A DNA stretch of 15,885 nt from JAZNQL01 sp045531205 (lineage in GTDB: Bacteria; Bacillota; Clostridia; UMGS1883; UMGS1540), in NCBI GenBank assembly GCA_045531205.1, contig JAZSDN010000084.1, forward strand, positions 1-15,885, written 5' to 3'. Position 1 is the first letter of the stretch, and each line of letters begins with the position of its first letter. The notes under the pieces were generated by a model. It saw nothing but the letters and a program-made list of their open reading frames with translations, was not told the origin of the DNA and did not search any database. Positions 8,409-14,974 of this stretch are shown in pieces. The translations under genes and the position numbers were made by a program.

Positions 8409-9647
8409 TTAATTAAATGATGACATTAGTTTTGAATAGTTTGCCATCATTCTTTCATAACTATATTTATCTTGTAAGTCTTTCTTACAGTTTTCTTTAA
8501 GTCTTGCTTTTGTTTCTTCACCCAAATTTAGAACTATTTTTAATCCTTCAATAATGTTATCTGTTAATTCATTTTCCATATTATCACTATTGTGAGGTAT
8601 ATGTATCACTATGGCATTTTTATAATTTTTGAACATATCTCTGAGCCCTAATCCGTCTGTTGTCAGAATTAAACCAATTTTTTTCATCATCTCTAAGCAA
8701 GTAAAACTACATTGTTCTGTATATGATGGATGAACGCCAATATCTGCAACAGCATACCATAAGTTCATCAATTCCTGTGAAATCAATCCTGTAAATGTTA
8801 TTTTAGTTATAGAATTTGTTGCAAACTTAACTATTTCTTCTTGTTGATGCATTTCTCCGGCAATGACCAAACGAGCTTTAGGGAAAAAGAAAGAAATAGA
8901 ATTAAAAGCCTTTACAAGTTCAAATATCCCCTTTGCTCTTACTATTCGTCCTGCATAAAATAAAATAGTTTCATCTTTATCAATATTTAGTATTCTTCTT
9001 GCATCATTCCTATTTATGATGTTTTCACTTTTTTTATTGGTTTGTAATGCATTGGGGATTAAATGAATTTTATCTTTTTCTATATTATACACATTTTGTA
9101 AAAGATTGTATGTCGATTCTGATAAACAGACAACAGCATCCACAAGCTTATACATACGTTTTTCTTCAGAAAAGTACTTTCTTATGAACCTAATATTTTT
9201 TCTGAATTCTTTTTTTACTGGTACCCTATTTAAAATATCAATCAATGCTTTTTCATTACCTAACAGCGGCGCAGTCCACCCTTGATCGTGTATCGTGAAT
9301 ACAATTTTTGATTTCGGGAAATATCTCTTAAGCGCTTTTAGGAAATCCACACATGGTGAATGATTAACAAAGAAAATATTATCTTTATTATCTGTTATAT
9401 ATTGTTTCAGTACAGCAAAACTTAAATTCCCTATTTTTAGGAATGCTCCTCTTCCACAGAAAGGGACACAATATACCTTAACACTTTCATAATATTTCAG
9501 CACAAATTTATCACTTTCATCGTTGTAAGAAATTAGATTTACTTCAGTATTCTCATTTTTACAACAATTGATTATTTGTTTCATATATGTCCCTATTCCA
9601 TTCTGTTTTGAACTTATATGCTCATCTATTATATAAATGTGTTTCAT
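8409..9647 (-). CDS. GT4-type (GT-B fold) glycosyltransferase, RiPP-cluster associated
   Basis: This 412-residue protein has the two-Rossmann build of GT4 enzymes. An N-terminal N-G-I-G-T-Y glycine turn is at about 16-21, the donor-binding region G-R-I-V-R-A-K-G-I at 233-241, and the E-x7-E signature from Glu311 to Glu319. The N-terminal D-E-H-x-S-S-K-Q-N-G-I-G-T-Y style resembles glycosyltransferases regularly found beside Bacteroidales GG-leader precursors (as I recall, the TIGR04157 group; not checked). Its start codon overlaps the LanC-like stop by one base (TAATG), implying coupled translation. The next gene, 77 bases on, is the precursor. It probably acts in the cytoplasm on the leader-bearing peptide, but a role in making the sugar donor or another glycan cannot be excluded. 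Confidence 0.87.
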   Translation of the reverse strand: MKHIYIIDEHISSKQNGIGTYMKQIINCCKNENTEVNLISYNDESDKFVLKYYESVKVYCVPFCGRGAFLKIGNLSFAVLKQYITDNKDNIFFVNHSPCVDFLKALKRYFPKSKIVFTIHDQGWTAPLLGNEKALIDILNRVPVKKEFRKNIRFIRKYFSEEKRMYKLVDAVVCLSESTYNLLQNVYNIEKDKIHLIPNALQTNKKSENIINRNDARRILNIDKDETILFYAGRIVRAKGIFELVKAFNSISFFFPKARLVIAGEMHQQEEIVKFATNSITKITFTGLISQELMNLWYAVADIGVHPSYTEQCSFTCLEMMKKIGLILTTDGLGLRDMFKNYKNAIVIHIPHNSDNMENELTDNIIEGLKIVLNLGEETKARLKENCKKDLQDKYSYERMMANYSKLMSSFN

Positions 9648-10351
9648 TATTTATTTAGTTTAAGTTCTATCCAACCTGCAATACCGGAATATAGTGTTAG
9701 GTCTTTCCTATTATTGATTGCATTTTTGTTTATAAACCTTTCTAATTCCATAATATACACTTCTGTTTTTCCGGCAATACATTCAAGCAAATTCGCATAA
9801 AGCGTTTCCAATTCGGAATCTTTTGTATTTGCTTTTATCGCTTTTTCCGTTGCGAATACTAAAGATTGTACAAATGCGAAATCAAAAACTTTCTTTTTTG
9901 CTATATTCGCACCTTGTAAATGCGCTATTGCATAATGTAAATACCCTTTTAACCCGTCAAATAAGTTGTAATTCTCACATCGCGAAAAATCTATGTTCAT
10001 GATTTGTTTATCTATATCCAGTAATATATCAGCACCACATCCTTTCATATATTTATTTTGGATAAGATATTCAATACCCCAACCTATTCCAGACAAGCCC
10101 GATGCAAATTCTGTTTTTGTCGTTTTTGATATGCGCTTTAATATATTTTCTATTAGGAAATCAACTGATTTCTCTATATACCGACATTTGCGAACTCTTG
10201 AATAATGCATTAGAACAAGCGCAATACCAGTTCCCCCATTTAATAATCCTATGGCTGACGGTATATCGTGCGAATGCAGTATCAAGTGATTTAAATATTC
10301 TTCTTCTTTAGGAAATTTAGTAGATTCCATAATTCTTCTATTAAAGCCCAT
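9647..10351 (-). CDS. Short LanC-like protein lacking zinc ligands
   Basis: This protein has 234 residues, against about 400 for true LanC cyclases. It shows the repeated glycine-rich turns of the alpha/alpha toroid: L-L-N-G-G-T-G at 36-42, S-G-L-S-G-I-G-W-G at 84-92, F-D-G-L-K-G-Y at 131-137 and Y-S-G-I-A-G-W at 221-227. LanC enzymes bind catalytic zinc through two cysteines and a histidine in W-C-x-G and C-H-G contexts; neither motif is present. Its cysteines (56, 105, 125, 191) are elsewhere. No LanB or LanM dehydratase occurs in the window. It is therefore unlikely to close lanthionine rings and may be a scaffold or substrate-binding partner. It overlaps the upstream VKOR gene by 11 bases and the next glycosyltransferase gene by one. 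An alternative start is Met8. Confidence 0.75.
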   Translation of the reverse strand: MGFNRRIMESTKFPKEEEYLNHLILHSHDIPSAIGLLNGGTGIALVLMHYSRVRKCRYIEKSVDFLIENILKRISKTTKTEFASGLSGIGWGIEYLIQNKYMKGCGADILLDIDKQIMNIDFSRCENYNLFDGLKGYLHYAIAHLQGANIAKKKVFDFAFVQSLVFATEKAIKANTKDSELETLYANLLECIAGKTEVYIMELERFINKNAINNRKDLTLYSGIAGWIELKLNK

Positions 10352-11873
10352 TGTTTATTATATATATAATGTCGTCAAGGTTATACGCTTCTGGTAGTTT
10401 CTTTCCATTAAATAGCAGTGTCGGTGTTGCATTAAAACCACTTATTCGTTTCCAATTTTCGTGATGTCTAAACTCTTCTTCTATATTTTTATCATTTATT
10501 TCTAATTCTTTATCAAAGAATTTTTCTTTTTGATTTTTTCCTCCGGAGTACCATTCTGTTAATAAATTCCAGGTCTTTTCTTTTCCATATTTTAAATATG
10601 CTGCGATAAACAACCTATTAATATTACTTAGATCCTCTGAAAAATAAGTAAATATATATTGTATTTTGCACCCTGAGTTTAATAGACTTGAGATTCTTTC
10701 ATGCATTTTTGCACATGGATTACAATATGGATTACTGAATATTGTCAAAGTATAATTGGCATCTTCATTCCCGAAAACAATTTTTGAGGTATTGGTACTT
10801 ATATCATATAATTCTTGCGATTCAAATAATTTATCAATAATTTCTTTTTGATATTTAAGTAATGTTAGTTTTGCTTTCCAATCCTTTGCACTTAATGCCT
10901 CTTTTATTATATCTATAATTTTATGAACAAGCAAGACTGTAATTAGATACATTATAGGAGGAACTATTGCTTGTAAATTAACTTCTTGAATTGAACTATC
11001 TAATATTGATATTATGACTTGTAGAAAAAGGATAATTTGTACTATTAAACATAAACTGCACCAATTTTTTGCCTTATACTTTTGATACCAGATACTCCAA
11101 ATAATATAAGGTGATACTATTATTGAAATTATAGGCAAATATTCGTATATGTGATTTGGAAATAATAAGATTATAATCAAATTTACAGTAAAATACGATA
11201 ATCCTATTTCTCCCCACCCATATCTATTTAGAAACTTAGCAATAGGCATTTCTAAAATATCATTACAACTACTTTTCTTAAAAAGATTACAGATTCTATC
11301 TGTCGCTTTATTTTCAATATTTAAACTTTTCCCGATTATTAGGCTACAGATATAAATTCCAATTAAGTCAAGTCCACCTCGAAGAATATTCAAAATATCA
11401 TATTCTGAACTTTTATGTATATAAAGATATGTAGATAAGAGTATTAAACCTGAAATTACTATTATCCATTCTGTAATATCAAGTTTCATTTTTTTTATGT
11501 GCTCCTTATAGTTTGGTTCTATTGATTGCTTTTGAGGGTATGATAATAACACTTTACCTGAGAACGATTCATAAAACCTTTCTGTTGCAACTGTTATTAT
11601 TTCTCCGTACCAATCAAAAACTACTTGTTTCTCATTTATACTTTTTACTATAACCAAATCATTTGAGACTTCTGATATAAACGGAGTTTCTAATTTTAAT
11701 AATTCTTTTTTATCCGATAATTGGTATGCTTTACTATTTACTTGATAACTAGATAGCATTTGTTTCATGCCATACATTGTATATCTATAAGGATGCTCAT
11801 TATAAAGTTTATTTGCATATTGTGTATGCCTAATCTTTAGATGTGATAATAGTCGTTTGAACAAAGTATCCAT
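10341..11873 (-). CDS. C39-like / VKOR / thioredoxin fusion, probable disulfide-forming protein
   Basis: Three parts are visible in 510 residues. Residues about 15-112 resemble a C39 peptidase fold but without the catalytic Cys and His, so probably a non-cleaving, leader-binding domain. Residues about 131-320 form a multi-span VKOR domain with loop cysteines Cys195 and Cys203 (seven residues between, as in VKOR) and the redox motif C-S-L-C at 272-275. Residues about 365-510 are thioredoxin/DsbA-like, with C-N-P-C at 384-387 and a cis-proline motif A-T-P-T (Pro484). Such fusions pass electrons from substrate thiols through the thioredoxin part to VKOR and quinone, making disulfides. The six-cysteine peptide encoded downstream is the obvious substrate. 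The gene follows the secreted-protein gene by 52 bases. The direction of the redox reaction is inferred from the family. Confidence 0.88.
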   Translation of the reverse strand: MDTLFKRLLSHLKIRHTQYANKLYNEHPYRYTMYGMKQMLSSYQVNSKAYQLSDKKELLKLETPFISEVSNDLVIVKSINEKQVVFDWYGEIITVATERFYESFSGKVLLSYPQKQSIEPNYKEHIKKMKLDITEWIIVISGLILLSTYLYIHKSSEYDILNILRGGLDLIGIYICSLIIGKSLNIENKATDRICNLFKKSSCNDILEMPIAKFLNRYGWGEIGLSYFTVNLIIILLFPNHIYEYLPIISIIVSPYIIWSIWYQKYKAKNWCSLCLIVQIILFLQVIISILDSSIQEVNLQAIVPPIMYLITVLLVHKIIDIIKEALSAKDWKAKLTLLKYQKEIIDKLFESQELYDISTNTSKIVFGNEDANYTLTIFSNPYCNPCAKMHERISSLLNSGCKIQYIFTYFSEDLSNINRLFIAAYLKYGKEKTWNLLTEWYSGGKNQKEKFFDKELEINDKNIEEEFRHHENWKRISGFNATPTLLFNGKKLPEAYNLDDIIYIINNGL

Positions 11874-11925
11874 TATATCATGTTTTTATCTTAAACTTGT
11901 AATCCCATTTATGAGAAGATGTTAC

Positions 11926-12411
11926 TCACTCAACATAAAAATATCCTTGAAAGAAGTTTCCTTCAAAATCCAGCACGATTCTGTACACTCCACTTAAGAC
12001 CTGCAAAAGTGATATTGTTATCTCCACACCTTTAGGTAATATTATTTCACCTTGTTGTGATACTAGGTTTGTTTCATCTACTATATAATAATTTACAGAC
12101 TCAAAAGTTACGTTTTGACTTGTTATTGACAGAGTAGTACTAGTGTTATCATATAGCACCAATGGCAATATGGCTGCTATATCTAAATCTCTTTTTGGCA
12201 ACTCATCTGTTGAAATAAAATCATCTCCCTCATTGTTTTCTAATTCTATCTGAACTGTACCTTCTGATTGTGCACAAACAGTTGTTCCAAGTATAAGCAA
12301 TAGAAATAAGATAAAGAGGCGACATAATGACGTTATATAAACGCCAGCTCTCCCGTTAGCAGTTTTGGTATATACAACACCACACCTCATACCATTAATT
12401 GTTTTTTTCAT
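11926..12411 (-). CDS. Small secreted protein, DUF3244-like
   Basis: This 161-residue protein has an N-terminal signal: a basic stretch, a hydrophobic core at about 31-43 and a likely signal peptidase I site at C-A-Q before Ser49. The mature part (about 113 residues) has alternating beta-strand patterns and ends in a strand like G-V-Y-R-I-V-L-D-F-E-G-N-F-F-Q-G-Y-F, similar to the small Ig-like DUF3244 proteins of Bacteroides. It should be exported to the periplasm or envelope. It is the first gene behind the strong-looking promoter at 12435-12465 and faces the TPR/HTH regulator, whose periplasmic TPR domain it could in principle touch. The N-terminus is long for a signal peptide, and Met8 is a possible start. 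Family assignment is by pattern only and the function is unknown. Confidence 0.65.
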   Translation of the reverse strand: MKKTINGMRCGVVYTKTANGRAGVYITSLCRLFILFLLLILGTTVCAQSEGTVQIELENNEGDDFISTDELPKRDLDIAAILPLVLYDNTSTTLSITSQNVTFESVNYYIVDETNLVSQQGEIILPKGVEITISLLQVLSGVYRIVLDFEGNFFQGYFYVE

Positions 12412-12434
12412 ATCATTTGCGTTTTTTGTTTTTG

Positions 12435-12465
12435 CAAATGTAAAGCTGTGTCAATTAGCCACAAA
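12435..12465 (-). promoter_or_regulatory. Bacteroidetes-type promoter of the peptide operon
   Basis: On the minus strand, TTTG (12465-12462) is followed after 19 bases by TACATTTG (12442-12435). This matches the Bacteroidetes -33 TTTG and -7 TAnnTTTG consensus at its normal spacing. Transcription would start near 12428, giving a short leader before the ATG at 12411. The paired operator sites at 12472-12490 begin just upstream of the -33 box. Confidence 0.8.
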
Positions 12466-12471
12466 GAGATT

Positions 12472-12490
12472 TATGTCCGACATTGCCCGA
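12472..12490 (-). promoter_or_regulatory. Operator pair upstream of the peptide operon promoter
   Basis: TATGTCCGA (12472-12480) and the weaker copy ATTGCCCGA (12482-12490, six of nine matching) lie in tandem 10 bases apart, about one helical turn. They are the mirror of the pair at 12591-12609. The proximal edge is 29 bases upstream of the -7 box, as expected for an activator site next to the -33 region. The bound protein is not known; the neighbouring TPR/HTH regulator is the natural candidate. Confidence 0.6.
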
Positions 12491-12590
12491 ATAATTTTAA
12501 ATAATCGCCCCCCCCATTTTTAACACACTGTTACACAACGTGTTAGCACATTGGCTTCTTTTAAGGATAATAATATGTTAATTTGCAATA

Positions 12591-12609
12591 TCGGACATAT
12601 TCGGACATA
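12591..12609 (+). promoter_or_regulatory. Operator pair upstream of the regulator gene
   Basis: TCGGACATA occurs twice in tandem, at 12591-12599 and 12601-12609, 10 bases apart. The adjoining AAAATCTCT extends the symmetry with the other side: AGAGATTTATGTCCGA at 12465-12480 is the inverted copy of 12601-12617, with one base inserted. The inner edge is exactly 29 bases before the TATTTTTG box at 12639. This suggests autoregulation of the regulator gene. Confidence 0.62.
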
Positions 12610-12638
12610 AAATCTCTATATAGCTCGTTTTTTTGAAT

Positions 12639-12646
12639 TATTTTTG
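12639..12646 (+). promoter_or_regulatory. -7 box of the regulator gene promoter
   Basis: TATTTTTG fits the Bacteroidetes -7 consensus TAnnTTTG, 26 bases before the ATG at 12673. No TTTG is found at the -33 position (about 12616-12620 reads CTATA), so the promoter may depend on an activator bound at 12591-12609. Confidence 0.55.
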
Positions 12647-12672
12647 CTTTGTCAATACCTAGTACATACCAA

Positions 12673-14412
12673 ATGAAACACCTTATTAAATTTGCTATTT
12701 TTATTATTTTGCTTAACGCATCGTGCACCAAAGATTGTAATGAAGGGCTTATATACAAGTTGAATGAGATAAAAGCGATGGGAGATACGTTGCCCCAAAA
12801 AGCAATGGAACAACTTGATTCGCTAAGACCATTATTCAAAAACGAGCCTGAGTATTTGCAAAATAGATTATCATTACTTGACATCAGACTACGTGACAAA
12901 GCATTTATAAAGCATACTTCTTCTATAAGTATAAAAGAATTATGTAGCTACTTTGAAAAAGAAGGAACTGTAGAAGATATACAAGAAGCATACTATTATA
13001 TGGGTAGTGTATACCGTGACCTCAATGATTATCCTCGGGCTATAACGTATTTCTTGAAGTCCGCTGAAATTGCCGAAACAAAAAAAAATATAGATAGTTC
13101 TTTGTGGGAAAACGCATACTCTCAGTTGTCTTATTTATATAAGGTGCAATTCAATTATACAGAAGCGCTTAATATGTCACTTAAACAGCTTTCTGTCGCA
13201 GAAGCAACCGGAACAATAAATGAAAGAACATATGCGAATGTTGCTAGTTGTTATTTTAAAGTTAATGACACACTTAATACAGTGAAATATTATGATTACA
13301 TTCTGAAAGGTAAGAATAAAATCACAAGCAACAATCACGATATACTTGCAAAAGCTATGGGAGATTATACAGTGCTGGGTTATAAAGAAGAAGCATCTTT
13401 ATGTTATTCTTTATTAAAAGAGAATCCTAATAAAAAATTCCCACCGAATTATTTAATAAGTCTTGCCATTTATTACGAGCGTTTTGTATCTGCCGACAGT
13501 GCAGCTGTTGCAATGGTAGAACTATACGCAAACTCCAACAGTATTGAGTCAAAATATGATGCCGCACGTTGGCTGACAAGATATTATACTAAGAAAGGAG
13601 ATAAAGACAAAGCCGTTGAATATGCAATTAAATTTATTGATGCCAATGAGGCTGTAATTGACAAAAGAACTCTTGAACACACAACAAATGCAAAGAATTT
13701 CTTTCAGTACAGGCGCGAAAAAGAGGAGGAGATGGCTATTATAGAGAAAGCCACAAAAGCAAGGTACTATCTTCTATTCGGTTTCTTAACATTCATTATT
13801 ATAATACTTGCCATAACACTTCATCATTATATCCAAAAAAAGCGTATGCTGGATACTATCTTTCAAAAGGAGAATAAGATAAAGGAATCTAAGTTGTTTA
13901 TACAAATGAAAGAAAAAGAGATTGAAGAAGAAAAAAAACTCATTATACAGAAAGAAAAAGATTTAGAATCGATTTGCATAGCCAAGTCCAAACTTGCCAA
14001 ACAATTGGAAGAGGCTGAGAATGATTTCAAAATGCTAATTGCACAGAACCGGGAGTTAACAAGACTGACAATTATGAACAACATCTCTGGTGATGCCAAA
14101 GAGATCATTGAGAAAGTGAAAAAGGCCTCCAAAGGCAAATATCATCTTAATGATGAGGAATGGAAAGAATTACTTGGAGCAATAGACAAGCTATACCCGG
14201 AATTTACATATGAGATACAAGCTAAATTCAAAAGAATAAGTGAACCGGTATTAAGAGTATGCTATCTTCTGAAGATTGGTATGTCTGCTCCACAGGTGGT
14301 CAATTTGACAGGTTATCCACGTCAAACAGTATTTGACAGAATTAAGCGAATTGAGAAAGTTATTAATATTGATAATATCAGATTTTCTTCACATACTGCT
14401 CCTCAACAATAA
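12673..14412 (+). CDS. TPR / transmembrane / HTH regulator with lipoprotein-like N-terminus
   Basis: The protein is 579 residues from the ATG at 12673. A TTG eight codons earlier is possible, but the ATG gives a clean signal sequence: M-K-H, a hydrophobic core, then L-N-A-S-C with Cys18 as a possible lipidation site. Helical TPR-like repeats fill about 30-350 (for example Y-Y-Y-M-G-S-V-Y-R-D-L-N-D-Y-P-R-A). One membrane span lies at about 364-386, a highly charged coiled coil at about 388-480, and a C-terminal helix-turn-helix at about 520-565 (S-A-P-Q-V-V-N-L-T-G, then a recognition helix around R-Q-T-V-F-D-R-I-K-R). The TPR domain should face the periplasm and the HTH the cytoplasm, making it a one-component membrane-bound regulator of a type known in Bacteroidales. 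It is divergent from the peptide operon and probably controls it; target and signal are inferred. Confidence 0.82.
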   Translation: MKHLIKFAIFIILLNASCTKDCNEGLIYKLNEIKAMGDTLPQKAMEQLDSLRPLFKNEPEYLQNRLSLLDIRLRDKAFIKHTSSISIKELCSYFEKEGTVEDIQEAYYYMGSVYRDLNDYPRAITYFLKSAEIAETKKNIDSSLWENAYSQLSYLYKVQFNYTEALNMSLKQLSVAEATGTINERTYANVASCYFKVNDTLNTVKYYDYILKGKNKITSNNHDILAKAMGDYTVLGYKEEASLCYSLLKENPNKKFPPNYLISLAIYYERFVSADSAAVAMVELYANSNSIESKYDAARWLTRYYTKKGDKDKAVEYAIKFIDANEAVIDKRTLEHTTNAKNFFQYRREKEEEMAIIEKATKARYYLLFGFLTFIIIILAITLHHYIQKKRMLDTIFQKENKIKESKLFIQMKEKEIEEEKKLIIQKEKDLESICIAKSKLAKQLEEAENDFKMLIAQNRELTRLTIMNNISGDAKEIIEKVKKASKGKYHLNDEEWKELLGAIDKLYPEFTYEIQAKFKRISEPVLRVCYLLKIGMSAPQVVNLTGYPRQTVFDRIKRIEKVINIDNIRFSSHTAPQQ

Positions 14413-14539
14413 GAGATGACTAGCTTTTGCTAAATTCTTCACGCTATTGAAACAAGCCGCCTTGGAGTAAACTTCCCTCTTTTAATATATAACAGCCTGT
14501 CCCGTCCTGAAATAGCGTTACACAAAAACGAGTAAATCT

Positions 14540-14974
14540 ATGGAAGAAAAGAGTAAAAGCTTGTATGTCAAGCATACGCGGCGAGACTATCCGATGAGTT
14601 TCAAGTTGGCGGTAGTCCGAGAAGTAGAAAGTGGCGCGATCACAAACAATGGAGCAATGCGCAAATATGGCATTCAAGGTCATACAACAATTAATGAATG
14701 GCGCAGAAAATTTGGTAACTTTGAGGTCGGAAATACAGTTACTACAAATTTTATGAAGAGTCCACAACAAAAGATTGCAGAATTGGAGCAGAAAGTCCGT
14801 TTATTAGAACGCCAAAATGCCTTTCTGCAACAAGAACTGGAAGATGCAACCGACAAAGCTGGTATACTCGATAAAATCATCGAGATAGCCGAGGAAGAGT
14901 TACACCTGCCGATACGAAAAAAATTACCACCCGAGCAGTCGAAAGGTACTCCAAAGAGCAAGCGAAACCGATAA
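14540..14974 (+). CDS. IS3-family transposase OrfA
   Basis: This 144-residue protein has a helix-turn-helix DNA-binding start (about 15-60: F-K-L-A-V-V-R-E-V-E-S-G, then K-Y-G-I-Q-G-H-T-T-I-N-E-W) and a leucine-rich coiled coil at about 76-118 for multimerisation. This is the usual OrfA plan. It binds the IS ends, alone or as the N-terminal part of the OrfAB fusion made by frameshifting at 14917-14923. Alone it may act as a regulator. The reading frame is intact. Confidence 0.88.
   Translation: MEEKSKSLYVKHTRRDYPMSFKLAVVREVESGAITNNGAMRKYGIQGHTTINEWRRKFGNFEVGNTVTTNFMKSPQQKIAELEQKVRLLERQNAFLQQELEDATDKAGILDKIIEIAEEELHLPIRKKLPPEQSKGTPKSKRNR
14917..14923 (+). other. Programmed -1 frameshift site (A AAA AAA)
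   Basis: Seven A residues lie in the OrfA frame as A-AAA-AAA, the canonical X-XXY-YYZ slippery form. Slipping back one base leaves OrfA and enters the OrfB frame, which is open from there to 15840. OrfA alone stops at 14974. Confidence 0.8.

Noticed and set aside
9647..10351. Reading the locus as a classical lantibiotic cluster because of the LanC-like gene
   Set aside because: No LanB or LanM dehydratase is present, and the LanC-like protein lacks the Cys/Cys/His zinc ligands. Ser/Thr next to Cys in the core are not enough.
12649..12672. TTG start for the regulator at 12649
   Set aside because: It would place eight extra polar residues before an otherwise standard signal sequence; the ATG at 12673 fits better.
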